The notes: generated from the sequence alone by a model not told the origin. DNA of 55,173 nucleotides from Oscillospiraceae bacterium (GCA_031253495.1 JAIRWC010000013.1:1-55173); one strand, 5' to 3'; numbered from the stretch's first letter, positions 1-9,911 are shown. Program-made: numbers and translations.

Positions 1-115
1 CACAGTCGCCGGAGGTAATCGCCCCGCTCTTAACGACCGCCCCGCCGTTCGGGACGAGGACGACGCCCGCCGCCATGGCGAGCGACAAAAATACGCTTAA
101 GATTTTCTTTTTCAT
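1..115 (-). CDS. N-terminus of a secreted protein (partial)
   Basis: On the minus strand an ATG at 115 opens a frame that stays open to the window edge (38 codons). It begins MKKKILSVFLSLAMAAGVVL, a typical Sec signal peptide: a lysine-rich start followed by a hydrophobic core. A purine-rich AAAGGCGG ribosome site lies just upstream, and TATAAT-like sequence is present about 40 bp further up. The mature part is outside the window, so the function cannot be told. It is divergent from metA. Confidence 0.6.
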   Translation of the reverse strand, partial: MKKKILSVFLSLAMAAGVVLVPNGGAVVKSGAITSGDC

Positions 116-274
116 TGACATTATCCGCCTTTCACAAAATTTTCACTTATTATAACATATTTTTGAAACGAATTCTATTCGTATAGTATACATAGTTTTG
201 ACGCTTTTTTTTTTTTTTTTTTGTTTATATTGCACAAAAGAATGTCGTGTAAACGCCCTCCGTCCGCGGCGGGG

Positions 275-303
275 TTGAATTTCCCCGGACAATGTGCTAT
301 AAT
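275..303 (+). promoter_or_regulatory. sigma-A-type promoter of metA
   Basis: TTGAAT at 275-280 and TATAAT at 298-303 are separated by 17 bp, followed by a leader of about 20 nt and a strong AAGGAGGTGG ribosome site before metA. The leader is too short for a SAM or T-box riboswitch. An 18-base T run lies further upstream at 205-222. The rest of 116-332 shows only AT-rich promoter DNA for the divergent gene. Confidence 0.75.
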
Positions 304-332
304 GAAACCCCGAACCCGAAGGAGGTGGCGAA

Positions 333-1292
333 ATGCCGATAAACATCCCGAGCAATCTGCCGGCTTTCAAAACGCTGAAAGACGAAAGCATATTCGTCAT
401 GTCCGCTGAAAGGGCTTTGACGCAGGATATCCGCGCCTTAAAAATCGCGATAGTCAACCTTATGCCCACGAAAATCGAGACGGAAACGCAGTTGCTGCGG
501 CTGTTGTCGAACACCCCGCTGCAGGCGGACATAACCCTTATAAAAACGTCCACATACGTGCCCAAGCACGCTTCTTACGAGCATATGGCGACGTTTTACA
601 AGACGTTCGGCGATGTAAAGGGCGAGAAGTTCGACGCGCTGGTCATAACCGGCGCCCCCGTCGAAAAGATGGATTTTCTCGACGTCGTGTATTGGGAAGA
701 GCTTTGCGAAATGCTCGAATGGTCGAAGTCGCACGCTTTTTCCGTCATGCACATCTGCTGGGGGGCGCAGGCGGGGCTGTACTATCATTATGGGATAAAC
801 AAAAGGGAATTGCCGCGGAAGCTGTCGGGGATTTACCCGCAAAGGCCGGCGGTAAACAACCACCCCCTCCTTAAAGGGTTCGACGAGGTGTTTTACGTGC
901 CGCAGTCGCGTTATACCGAAATTAAGCCGGAGGATATAGAAAAGAGCGGAAGCCTGACGGTTCTGGCGGGCTCGCCGGTTTCCGGGGCGCACATAATAGC
1001 GGATAAGACCAACAGGCAGATTTTCATTACCGGGCACGGGGAGTACGACCGCGAAACGCTGAAAAACGAGTACCTGCGCGATAAGGAAAGGGGGTTAAAC
1101 CCGGAAATCCCGTATAACTATTTCCCGGACGACGACCCCGAAAAGGAGCCGATTTACACTTGGCGGGGGCACGCGAGCCTGATGTATTCCAACTGGCTGA
1201 ACTTCTGCGTGTATCAGGAAACGCCGTTCGACTTGAATAACTTGAAAGAGTTGGAAATAGACAGAAACGCTTCGCGGCTGTCTTCGATGTAA
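333..1292 (+). CDS. metA: homoserine O-acetyltransferase (MetA family)
   Basis: This cytoplasmic enzyme acylates homoserine in the first committed step of methionine synthesis. The 319-residue length is usual for MetA. The catalytic cysteine is in HICWGAQ (Cys142), and the His/Glu pair is in GHGEYD. Residue 111, in TGAPVEKMDF, is Glu. In characterised MetA proteins Glu here goes with acetyl-CoA use, whereas E. coli has Gly and uses succinyl-CoA, so I infer an acetyltransferase despite the usual succinyltransferase label. The start follows AAGGAGGTGG. It is a single-gene unit with its own promoter; no methionine-responsive riboswitch is visible. Confidence 0.93.
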   Translation: MPINIPSNLPAFKTLKDESIFVMSAERALTQDIRALKIAIVNLMPTKIETETQLLRLLSNTPLQADITLIKTSTYVPKHASYEHMATFYKTFGDVKGEKFDALVITGAPVEKMDFLDVVYWEELCEMLEWSKSHAFSVMHICWGAQAGLYYHYGINKRELPRKLSGIYPQRPAVNNHPLLKGFDEVFYVPQSRYTEIKPEDIEKSGSLTVLAGSPVSGAHIIADKTNRQIFITGHGEYDRETLKNEYLRDKERGLNPEIPYNYFPDDDPEKEPIYTWRGHASLMYSNWLNFCVYQETPFDLNNLKELEIDRNASRLSSM

Positions 1293-1429
1293 ATGATATA
1301 TTGCGGACTTTCGGGGTGACAGCGGTTTTGTTTCAAGGTTTTAGAGCGTAAAATATCGCGAAAAACAGCTAATTCACAGAAAATTCATAAAAAATTAATT
1401 GTTATTTAATAATTATTTTCAAAAAAGAC

Positions 1430-1458
1430 TTGAATTTGTAACAAAAATAGTATATAAT
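1430..1458 (+). promoter_or_regulatory. promoter upstream of the ATP synthase operon
   Basis: TTGAAT at 1430-1435 and TATAAT at 1453-1458 have a 17 bp spacer in a very AT-rich stretch (about 1340-1460). It is the only strong promoter seen before the atp genes, so the 1522 gene is probably the first cistron of the atp transcript. No clear metA terminator is visible between 1293 and 1430. Confidence 0.7.
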
Positions 1459-1521
1459 GGCTTTTAGTTTGTTAAAGAAAACGCAAAGGACTTCCGCGGA
1501 TTTTAAAGGTTGATTCAGTTT

Positions 1522-2142
1522 ATGAGCAATAAACCGGCGTTAATCGCGACAGTGATAGTGGCTGTGTCGGCCGTTGCGGCTGTTTTGTTTACGGCAGTCA
1601 AATTGACGTCCGACGACGAAGACAATAAGGCGGAGCCGGACGGCGCGGAATACGGCCCGACGGAAGAAACGGCGGATGAAATGTGGGGCGCGGTGGTGCG
1701 CTTGGTGGGGGATAACCACACCGTGTTAAGGCTGTTTTACACCGTCGGTATGCCGCACGAGGAAGAGGCTTACGGCAACCCCCCGGAAGACGGGTATTAC
1801 ACGGCCGTAACTTCGGAATACGCCGACGTGGAAGAGATATTCGGCTTGGTCAGGAACACTTTCGCGGAGCCGGCGGCGGAAAGGATTATAAACGACCCGA
1901 GCGGCCGCGGCCCCGTTTATAAGGATAAGAACGGCAAGATAGGCGTCAGCGAGAAATTCGAGCGCTTGGAATATAATATCAACTGGGAGAACCCGCCCTG
2001 CGAAATCATCGAGTTTATATCCGACACGGAATGTGAGATAAGGATTACCTTGACGAACGGGGACGGCGAACCCGAAATCAAGGATATGGGAATGAAAAAG
2101 GGTTCGGACGGGGTATGGCGCCTGGACGACTTGATTTTCTGA
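1522..2142 (+). CDS. membrane-anchored extracytoplasmic protein, possibly IseA-like
   Basis: The 206-residue product starts at the ATG at 1522, after AAAGG. It has one N-terminal hydrophobic segment (about residues 5-27), then an acidic linker (about 30-55) and a soluble domain of roughly 150 residues ending in a GVWRLDDLIF-type strand. The alternation of the C-terminal strands recalls the IseA/YoeB peptidoglycan-hydrolase-inhibitor fold, but this is only a resemblance and no catalytic motif is seen. Its stop codon overlaps the ATG of the AtpZ-like gene by one base, so it is translationally coupled to the ATP synthase operon. Its role there is unknown. Confidence 0.55.
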   Translation: MSNKPALIATVIVAVSAVAAVLFTAVKLTSDDEDNKAEPDGAEYGPTEETADEMWGAVVRLVGDNHTVLRLFYTVGMPHEEEAYGNPPEDGYYTAVTSEYADVEEIFGLVRNTFAEPAAERIINDPSGRGPVYKDKNGKIGVSEKFERLEYNINWENPPCEIIEFISDTECEIRITLTNGDGEPEIKDMGMKKGSDGVWRLDDLIF

Positions 2143-2432
2143 TGAAAGGGCAGTCGCCGCTCTCGGTTTACGCGGTCGCCGGGCAGATAGGTTTCGCCGT
2201 CGCGACGCCGCTGGTCGTGTTCATAGGCGGGGGGAGTTGGCTTGTTGACAGGTTCGGCTGGGCGGAATGGGTAAAGATTGTTTTCGTTTTGCTCGGGATA
2301 GCGGCTATGGTCGGCTCCGTCGCTTCGTATTTGCGCGGTCTGCTTAGGGCTTACGACGATTTGAGGGAGAAAGAGCCGCCGCCGTCGGATAAGCGCGACC
2401 ATGACTATTACGATGACAATTATAAAAAATAA
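2142..2432 (+). CDS. AtpZ/AtpI-like small membrane protein
   Basis: This 96-residue protein has two hydrophobic segments (about residues 9-30 and 40-62) and a charged tail ending in many Asp, Tyr and Lys residues. Size, topology, the G-x-G-S-W-L-V-D motif and its place directly before atpI fit the AtpZ/AtpI accessory family of F-ATPase operons. Members are thought to help assemble the c-ring or to handle Mg2+ or Ca2+. The ATG at 2142 shares its A with the preceding TGA stop, which decides the start over earlier non-ATG codons. Its 3' end overlaps the start of atpI. Confidence 0.75.
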   Translation: MKGQSPLSVYAVAGQIGFAVATPLVVFIGGGSWLVDRFGWAEWVKIVFVLLGIAAMVGSVASYLRGLLRAYDDLREKEPPPSDKRDHDYYDDNYKK

Positions 2433-2847
2433 CCGCCGGAGGAGGCGCGACGCGGCGAAGAAAATCGCGCTCGCGGAACTGGCGGGGATGGTTCCGGCGT
2501 TTTTGGTTTTAAACGGGATAGTCTTGGTTACAAGCGGAATTGCCGGGATTGCGGGCGTTGCGGGCGTCGATTGGCGGATTTTCACGGGGTTGGCCGTCGG
2601 GAATGTCGCGGGCGCGCTGAACTTTTACGTGATGGCGCTTGTCGCGGGGCGCGCCGTCCAAAGCAGGATAGCGCGGAGGGCTCGCGTGAACACCGCGGTC
2701 GGTTACGGCGCACGTTATATCGCGCTCTTCGTGATTTTCGGGATTCTGATTACGTTAAGGCTGATAAATCCGGTAACTGCGGTTTTACCGCTGCTTTACC
2801 CGAGTTTACACTATAAATTGACCGCCGTGTTCAATAAGTCCGTGTAG
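2401..2847 (+). CDS. atpI: ATP synthase subunit I (AtpI)
   Basis: The 148-residue protein has a very basic N-terminus (five consecutive Arg) followed by four hydrophobic segments, as in AtpI, the c-ring assembly factor common in Na+-type and clostridial F-ATPase operons. The reading frame overlaps the end of the AtpZ-like gene by 32 bases. No good ribosome site precedes either in-frame ATG (2401 or 2413), so the start is uncertain and coupling is likely. The sequence is poorly conserved in this family, and the call rests on topology and gene order. Confidence 0.78.
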   Translation: MTITMTIIKNNRRRRRDAAKKIALAELAGMVPAFLVLNGIVLVTSGIAGIAGVAGVDWRIFTGLAVGNVAGALNFYVMALVAGRAVQSRIARRARVNTAVGYGARYIALFVIFGILITLRLINPVTAVLPLLYPSLHYKLTAVFNKSV

Positions 2848-2871
2848 GGGCCGCGATAGGGGGGCGTGATA

Positions 2872-3777
2872 ATGAAAAAGTTGATACCGCTGTTAATCGT
2901 CGCGTTGGCGCTTGGTTTGGCTTCTTTCACCGCGTTCGCGGACGCCGGTTCGGCGGGGGAAACGAAAGAAGAGGGGCGCAAGATTGAAATTCTCGGCCCG
3001 CGCGAGGTCGTGAGCGTTTTTAGGGTTGTCGAGGACGCGGACGGGGGGCGCAGGGTTGAGTTTTTCAAGAAGAGCCACTGCGACGAAAAGGGGAATTTAA
3101 TCGACGACGAGGGCGTGGTGTTCAAATTCAATCTCACCACCTCCGTAACCGCGCAGTGGGTTATGCTCGCCATTGCGGGAACCCTGTTCTTCATCCTCGG
3201 CAAGGATTTGAAAATCGTTCCGACCGGGAAAAAGCAAATGCTCGCGGAGTGGATTGTCGGGTTTTTCAGGGGGATGGTAAAAGACGGCATGGGCGAAAAG
3301 TATTTGGGTTACGCGCCTTATATAGGCGGGGTGTTCTGCCTGTCGATGTTTTCCAGCCTTTCCTCGTTGCTCGGTATGCGCTCCCCGACCGCGGACATTT
3401 CAATCATAGCCGGTTGGGGCGCAATGACTTTCATTCTCGTGCAAATCAACAAGATTAAGACCGGCGGGGTGATAGGCGCGGGGAAGAGCCTTTTGCAGCC
3501 CGTCGCGCCGCTTTTGCCCATTAACCTGCTGAGCGAAATCACGAATCCGCTTTCCCAGACGTTCAGGCACTTCGGCAATATTTTGGCGGGTACCATCATA
3601 ATGGGGGTAATTTACTTCGCGCTCCATTATTTCGCCGTTCTCGTGCCGGCGGTGCTTTCGCTTTACTTTGACATCTTCGGCGCGGTTATTCAAGCGTATG
3701 TGTTTACGACGCTGATAACGGTGTACGTTTCGGGGGCGGACTGTTCCGCTTTGGTAAAAAAGAAAAGCGAGGCGTGA
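2872..3777 (+). CDS. atpB: F-ATPase subunit a with extracytoplasmic N-terminal domain
   Basis: Subunit a forms the two ion half-channels against the c-ring. The essential Arg lies in SQTFRHFGNILAG, and the flanking helices read as normal subunit a. The protein is 301 residues from the ATG at 2872, 8 bp after AGGGGGG. It begins with a signal-peptide-like segment (to about residue 22) and about 70 residues of hydrophilic sequence before the next membrane helix. This predicts an extracytoplasmic domain, a layout found in several clostridial subunits. The stop region is repeated three times (see the repeat at 3767). Confidence 0.93.
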   Translation: MKKLIPLLIVALALGLASFTAFADAGSAGETKEEGRKIEILGPREVVSVFRVVEDADGGRRVEFFKKSHCDEKGNLIDDEGVVFKFNLTTSVTAQWVMLAIAGTLFFILGKDLKIVPTGKKQMLAEWIVGFFRGMVKDGMGEKYLGYAPYIGGVFCLSMFSSLSSLLGMRSPTADISIIAGWGAMTFILVQINKIKTGGVIGAGKSLLQPVAPLLPINLLSEITNPLSQTFRHFGNILAGTIIMGVIYFALHYFAVLVPAVLSLYFDIFGAVIQAYVFTTLITVYVSGADCSALVKKKSEA

Positions 3778-3829
3778 AACAAGGGTTGCGAGGCGTGAAA
3801 CAAAGGTTGCGAGGCGTGAAACAAGGGTT
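3767..3829 (+). repeat. three tandem 21 bp copies of the atpB 3' end
   Basis: The unit GCGAGGCGTGAAACAAGGGTT occurs at 3767-3787, 3788-3808 (one mismatch) and 3809-3829. The first copy contains the last atpB codons and its TGA stop. Since 21 is a multiple of three, each later copy keeps the same Glu-Ala-stop in frame. It is followed by a small CCCC-TTTA-GGGG hairpin (about 3832-3843) and then the strong atpE ribosome site. Confidence 0.9.
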
Positions 3830-3847
3830 TACCCCTTTAGGGGCTAA

Positions 3848-4168
<321 letters not shown>

Positions 4169-4198
4169 AGTCGCCGACTCACGAAAGGACTGATTGAA

Positions 4199-4708
4199 AT
4201 GGGAGCTTTCTTATCCCTTGTCAGTATTGACGTAGGAACCATAATTTTTTCGTTGATTAACACCCTGCTCATCTTCTTGATGTATAAGCATTTTTTGCAC
4301 GGCAAGGTCGTGGTCATGCTTGAAAATCGCGCGCAGGCGGTTTCAGCCGAGATGAAGGCGGCGGAAGACGCCAAGCTGTCGGCTCAGCAAAAGGAAGAGG
4401 AGTATAAGGCGTTGCTCGCGGATTCCAGAGCCGAGGCGGAGAAGATTATTTCTTCCGCCGCGGAAAAGGCGCAGGCGCGGGAAACGGAGATAATCAGCGG
4501 CGCGGAGAACGCGGCGTCCCTTATCCGCAAGAAAGCGGAGGAAGAGGTCGAACGCGAGCGTAAGCGTACCATCAACGAAATTAAAAATCAAATCGCCGAA
4601 CTTGTTATCATGACCGCCTCCGCCGTCGCGGAAAAGGAAATTGACGAGAGCGGCAACGCCGCGTTAATCGAAAGTTTTTTGGTCAGGGCTTCGGACGTCG
4701 AAAATTAA
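4199..4708 (+). CDS. atpF: F-ATPase subunit b
   Basis: The 169-residue stator subunit has one N-terminal membrane helix (about residues 10-30) followed by a long Ala/Glu/Lys-rich coiled coil. This is the usual architecture of subunit b, which links Fo to the delta subunit. It follows atpE by 30 bp with GAAAGGAC as ribosome site. There is only one b gene and no b' duplicate, so a b homodimer is expected. Confidence 0.93.
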   Translation: MGAFLSLVSIDVGTIIFSLINTLLIFLMYKHFLHGKVVVMLENRAQAVSAEMKAAEDAKLSAQQKEEEYKALLADSRAEAEKIISSAAEKAQARETEIISGAENAASLIRKKAEEEVERERKRTINEIKNQIAELVIMTASAVAEKEIDESGNAALIESFLVRASDVEN

Positions 4709-4717
4709 GGAGAGTTT

Positions 4718-5272
4718 ATGCCTGCTTCTATTGAAAAAACCTATGCCGACGCGCTTTTTTCGCTGATTGCCGAAGACGGCGGGGATAAAGCCGCATACGA
4801 CGGCGTCTTGCGCGAACTTGAAGCCGTCGACGCGGTTTTGACCGAGGTTCCCGATTTTTTGAAACTGCTCGGCACTCCCACGGTTTCAGGCGAGAGTAAG
4901 CTGGAAATCATCGAAAAGGCTTTCAAAAGCCGATTGTCGGAATATCCGTACAATTTTTTGCGGGTTCTTACGGTTAAGGGGCGTATGTCGCGTTTCGGGG
5001 GGATTTACCGCTCTTTTCGGGGGCTGTACAACGAACGTTTCGGGATTGCGGAAATAACCGTTACCACGTCCGTTCCGCTGACTGCCGCGCTTAAGAGCAA
5101 GATTACGGCGCGTATGTCGGAAATCACGAAAAAGACCGTAACGGTGAAAGAAAAAGTCAATCCCGAAATTATCGGTGGGATTGTCGTCGATTACGGGAAT
5201 ACGCGTTTGGACGGCAGCGTTAAGACGAGACTCGCGGAGTTGAAAAAAGACGTCGCGGGGATAATCGCGTAA
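4718..5272 (+). CDS. atpH: F-ATPase subunit delta
   Basis: The 184-residue protein matches subunit delta (OSCP), with an N-terminal helical bundle and a conserved C-terminal region (VNPEIIGGIVVDYGNTRLDGS) that joins the top of F1 to subunit b. It begins 9 bp after atpF with AAGGAGAG. Downstream, before atpA, a GC-rich stretch can form a hairpin (CCCGGC at 5273-5278 with GCCGGG at 5292-5297), possibly affecting processing or stoichiometry. Confidence 0.93.
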   Translation: MPASIEKTYADALFSLIAEDGGDKAAYDGVLRELEAVDAVLTEVPDFLKLLGTPTVSGESKLEIIEKAFKSRLSEYPYNFLRVLTVKGRMSRFGGIYRSFRGLYNERFGIAEITVTTSVPLTAALKSKITARMSEITKKTVTVKEKVNPEIIGGIVVDYGNTRLDGSVKTRLAELKKDVAGIIA

Positions 5273-5360
5273 CCCGGCGGAATCGGGTTTTGCCGGGCGC
5301 GGTCGCCCCGAGACCCGCGTTTCCAAATCCTAACTACTATAAAGAAGGGAACATAAAGAT

Positions 5361-6881
5361 ATGGCAACAGGTATACGTCCCGATGAAATTACCGCCATAA
5401 TCAAGGAGCAGATTAAGAGCTTCGACACGAAAATCCGGCTCACCGACACGGGAACGGTCGTTACGGTGGGCGACGGGATAGTCCGTATTCACGGGCTGGA
5501 AAAGTGTATGTTGGGCGAGCTTCTTGAGTTTGAGAATGGCGTGCGCTGTATGGCGCTCAACCTTGAACAGGACTTCGTGGGCGCGGTAATGCTCGGCGCC
5601 GAGGCGGAGATAAAGGAAGGCGACGCCGTCAAGCGGACGGGGAGCATAGTGTCGGTTCCGGTGGGGAAAGAATTACTGGGGAGAGTGGTCAATTCCTTGG
5701 GGCAGCCGATTGACGGGAAAGGTCCGGCGCTTACCAGCGAGACCCGCCCCATTGAGAAAGAGGCTCCCGGTATTATCGCCCGCGAGAAGGTGAACGAACC
5801 CCTGCAAACGGGGATTAAGGCGATTGACTCGATGATACCGATAGGGCGCGGTCAGCGCGAGCTTATCATCGGCGACCGCCAAACCGGTAAGACGGCGATT
5901 GCCATCGACACGATTATTAACCAGAAAGATACGGGCGTTATCTGTATATATGTGGCGGTCGGACAGAAAAACTCCACCGTCGCGGGGGTTGTGGAACAAC
6001 TTAGGGTGGCCGGCGCGTTGGATTACACCATCGTGGTGGCGGCGAGCGCGTCCGAGCTTGCGCCTTTGCAGTACATCGCGCCTTATTCGGGGTGCGCGAT
6101 GGGCGAGTATTTTATGGAGCAGGGGAAAGACGTTTTGGCAATCTACGACGATTTGTCGAAGCACGCCGTCGCTTACCGCGCGCTTTCGCTCCTGCTGAAA
6201 AGGCCGCCGGGGCGCGAGGCTTTCCCGGGGGACGTGTTCTACCTCCACTCAAGGCTGCTTGAACGCGCCGCGAAATTAAGCAAAGAAAACGGCGGCGGCT
6301 CTTTGACCGCCCTGCCGATTATCGAAACCCAAGCGGGGGATATCTCCGCTTATATCCCGACTAACGTAATATCGATTACAGACGGGCAGATATTCCTTGA
6401 GACCGAGTTGTTCAATTCCGGGATACGCCCCGCCGTCAATCCCGGCGTGTCCGTTTCCCGCGTGGGCGGCGACGCGCAGATAAAAGCCATGAAAAAGGTT
6501 TCCGGTTCGCTCAAGCTCGAATATTCGCAGTACCGCGAACTGCAGGCGTTCTCGCAGTTCGGCTCGGATTTGGACAAGAGCACCAAGAAGCGTTTGGCGA
6601 AAGGCGAGCGTATAGTCGAGGTTTTAAAGCAAGGGAAATCTTCCCCCTTGTCCGTTGAGAAGCAGATTATCATAATATACGCGGTCATCAACAACTATTT
6701 GGTTGACGTTCCCACCGCGAAGGTGAACGCCTATGAAGCGGATTTGTTCCGTTGGCTCGATAATCACGGCAGGGAAATAATATCCGCCTTGAAATCGGAA
6801 AAGGCGCTTACCGAAGCTATTGAATCGCAGATAAAAGAAGCGTTGAAGACGTTCACGGAAGAGTTTAAGGCAAGTTTGTAA
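5361..6881 (+). CDS. atpA: F-ATPase subunit alpha
   Basis: The 506-residue protein is full length and contains the non-catalytic nucleotide-site P-loop [11 protein letters not shown] and the conserved [17 protein letters not shown] segment. It alternates with subunit beta in the F1 head. The ATG at 5361 follows AAGAAGGGA. The gene lies 88 bp after atpH, the widest gap of the operon apart from those before atpE and atpD, and ends 15 bp before a small membrane ORF. Confidence 0.97.
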   Translation: MATGIRPDEITAIIKEQIKSFDTKIRLTDTGTVVTVGDGIVRIHGLEKCMLGELLEFENGVRCMALNLEQDFVGAVMLGAEAEIKEGDAVKRTGSIVSVPVGKELLGRVVNSLGQPIDGKGPALTSETRPIEKEAPGIIAREKVNEPLQTGIKAIDSMIPIGRGQRELIIGDRQTGKTAIAIDTIINQKDTGVICIYVAVGQKNSTVAGVVEQLRVAGALDYTIVVAASASELAPLQYIAPYSGCAMGEYFMEQGKDVLAIYDDLSKHAVAYRALSLLLKRPPGREAFPGDVFYLHSRLLERAAKLSKENGGGSLTALPIIETQAGDISAYIPTNVISITDGQIFLETELFNSGIRPAVNPGVSVSRVGGDAQIKAMKKVSGSLKLEYSQYRELQAFSQFGSDLDKSTKKRLAKGERIVEVLKQGKSSPLSVEKQIIIIYAVINNYLVDVPTAKVNAYEADLFRWLDNHGREIISALKSEKALTEAIESQIKEALKTFTEEFKASL

Positions 6882-6896
6882 CAAGGAGGGCTTATC

Positions 6897-7013
6897 ATGG
6901 TTAAGGCGGGGTTCGTCATCAGTTTGGTTTCGTTGGTAATCGCGGCGTCCGCTCTCGCGCTTGTCGTAACGGGGATGGTGTTCAAGAAGATAAGCTATTT
7001 TTCAGCCGACTGA
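6897..7013 (+). CDS. 38-residue single-helix membrane protein inside the atp operon
   Basis: An ATG at 6897 sits 6 bp after a perfect AGGAGGG ribosome site and opens a 38-codon frame to TGA at 7011-7013. The product starts MVKAGF, has one strongly hydrophobic stretch (about residues 6-28, rich in Val, Leu, Ala and Ser), and ends FKKISYFSAD. It therefore looks like a single membrane helix with a positively charged cytoplasmic edge. It fills the space between atpA and atpG, in the same direction, with no promoter of its own. I know of no standard ATP synthase subunit at this place, so a role as accessory or regulatory peptide is inference. Confidence 0.75.
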   Translation: MVKAGFVISLVSLVIAASALALVVTGMVFKKISYFSAD

Positions 7014-7062
7014 CCGTTTGCCGCCGGGCGATAATTTCTAAATGCCGTAGGGGGGGTGCGTT

Positions 7063-7929
7063 ATGGCTTCCGGAAACATGAAAATGATAAAAAGGCGCAT
7101 AAAGAGCGTCAGTTCCACGATGCAGATTACAAACGCGATGGAGCTTGTCGCTTCCTCAAAGTTGCGCCGCGCCAAGCAAAAAGCCAAAACGGGGCGCCCT
7201 TTCTTTGACGCGCAGTATCAGATGCTGACCGAATTGGCGCAGCAGCATATCGGGTTGGAAACGGTCTTCACGCAAAAGCGCGACGTCGTTAAAAACCGCC
7301 TTTTTATCGTAATCGCGGGCGACAGGGGTATGGCGGGGGGATATAACAGCGGGATGTTCAAGTTGGTCGCCGCCGCGCATAAGGACCAACCCGTGCCGAA
7401 GATTATCGCAATCGGGAAAAAGTCCGTCGAGTATTTTGAAAAGCGCGGGTACGAGGTAATTTCCAAATATGTCGGTTTGGCCGAAAACGTGAAGAACGCC
7501 TATTGCGCCGACATAGCCGGAACGGCAATCAGGATGTTCCGCAGGGGCGAAGTTGACGAGGTTCTTCTGTTTTACACGCAGTTCGTTTCGTCGATGGTGC
7601 AAAAGGCGGCGGATATACCGCTTTTGCCGATTGACACGCCGCCTTTGGAGCAAAACGCCGGAAGCAAGTCGCGGCTGTTGAACTATGACCCTAACCCGGA
7701 GGCGGTGTTCAACCGGATAGTGCCGAATTTCCTTATGAGTTTGGTGCAATGCGCGGTTTCGGAGTCTTACGCTTCGGAACAGTGCGCGAGGCGGATTGCC
7801 ATGGAAAACGCTTCCGACAACGCGGCGGAGATGATAGGGCGGCTTTCCCTGCTTTATAACAGGGCGCGCCAAGAGAAGATAACCAACGAGATTAACGAGA
7901 TTGTCGGCGGCGCGAACGCCCTGTCGTAG
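7063..7929 (+). CDS. atpG: F-ATPase subunit gamma
   Basis: The 288-residue central rotor shaft begins with the typical K-R-R-I-K-S-V...T-M-Q-I-T-N-A-M-E-L-V-A start and ends with the conserved C-terminal helix (RARQEKITNEINEIVGGANAL) that enters the alpha/beta head. The ATG follows AGGGGGGGT. The stop codon (7927-7929) is followed after three bases by a dispersed repeat that separates it from atpD. Confidence 0.95.
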   Translation: MASGNMKMIKRRIKSVSSTMQITNAMELVASSKLRRAKQKAKTGRPFFDAQYQMLTELAQQHIGLETVFTQKRDVVKNRLFIVIAGDRGMAGGYNSGMFKLVAAAHKDQPVPKIIAIGKKSVEYFEKRGYEVISKYVGLAENVKNAYCADIAGTAIRMFRRGEVDEVLLFYTQFVSSMVQKAADIPLLPIDTPPLEQNAGSKSRLLNYDPNPEAVFNRIVPNFLMSLVQCAVSESYASEQCARRIAMENASDNAAEMIGRLSLLYNRARQEKITNEINEIVGGANALS

Positions 7930-7932
7930 CTT

Positions 7933-7985
7933 TCGCGGCGGCCGCCGGCATTGAATTTATTTCAGTGTCAAGCGGAATTGCTATA
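7933..7985 (+). repeat. intercistronic hairpin repeat, copy D (atpG-atpD)
   Basis: The stretch from TCGCGGCGG to TTGCTATA is nearly the same as the reverse complement of 35086-35142. It contains the palindrome GGCGGCCGCC and a hairpin GCATTGAA (7948-7955), loop TTTAT, TTCAGTGT (7961-7968). The transcript of the atp operon would read the same strand of the element as the PPIase transcript reads in copy C. It ends 45 nt before the atpD start. Confidence 0.85.
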
Positions 7986-8011
7986 AAGACGTCGTTATTA
8001 ACTGCAAATAA

Positions 8012-9421
<1,410 letters not shown>

Positions 9422-9463
9422 GAACGGAGCGTCGGCTAACCACCTTACAGGCGAGGTTTAATT

Positions 9464-9868
9464 ATGACCCCATTTAATTTAAAAATAATCACCCCGGATA
9501 AAATCTTTTTTGACGGCGAGGCTGAAAACATAATAGTTCACACCACCGTCGGCGACAAAGGGGTTCTCGCCCGGCACGAGCCTTATATCGCCGCGCTCCC
9601 CATAGGGAAAATGAGGGTTATGACGGACGGCAAATACAGGGTGGCCGCCATTTCTTCGGGGACCGTCGAGGTGAAGGACGGCGGGGATACGGTCGTTTTG
9701 GCGCAGAGTTGCGAATGGAGCGATGAAATTGACGTTTTCAGGGCCGAAAAGGCGAAGAAAATAGCGGAAGAGCGGCTCGCCGACAAGGGCACGTCGCAAA
9801 AGGATTTTGAAATCGCGGAGTTTAAGTTGAAACGCGCGATTAACCGCTTGAAAGCCGCTGAAAAGTAA
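9464..9868 (+). CDS. atpC: F-ATPase subunit epsilon
   Basis: The 134-residue protein has the N-terminal beta-sandwich (ITPDKIFFDGEAENI, GVLARHEP) and a C-terminal helical part rich in Lys, Ala and Glu, which acts as the regulatory and inhibitory arm. It is the last gene of the operon and is followed by a terminator. AGGCGAGG serves as ribosome site. Confidence 0.93.
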   Translation: MTPFNLKIITPDKIFFDGEAENIIVHTTVGDKGVLARHEPYIAALPIGKMRVMTDGKYRVAAISSGTVEVKDGGDTVVLAQSCEWSDEIDVFRAEKAKKIAEERLADKGTSQKDFEIAEFKLKRAINRLKAAEK

Positions 9869-9883
9869 TCTGCAAAACTTAAA

Positions 9884-9911
9884 AGCCTTTCCCGACGGGA
9901 GAGGTTTTTTT
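9884..9911 (+). terminator. intrinsic terminator of the atp operon
   Basis: A stem of about 8 bp (AGCCTTTCCC with GGGAGAGGTT, one G-T pair, loop GAC) is followed by seven T. It lies just after the atpC stop and before the convergent leuS end. Confidence 0.8.

Noticed and set aside
205-222. Run of 18 T upstream of metA
   Set aside because: It could be a slippage site, but it lies 50 bp upstream of the metA -35 box and outside any coding frame. Run length may also be a sequencing artefact, so no phase-variation claim is made.
1293-1430. Riboswitch or small RNA between metA and the atp operon
   Set aside because: The stretch is AT-rich, with no convincing paired structure or conserved motif; only a promoter is supported.
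5673-6248. Long open frames antisense to atpA and many other genes
   Set aside because: They lack ribosome sites and recognisable domains, and are explained by GC-rich third positions of the genuine genes on the other strand.
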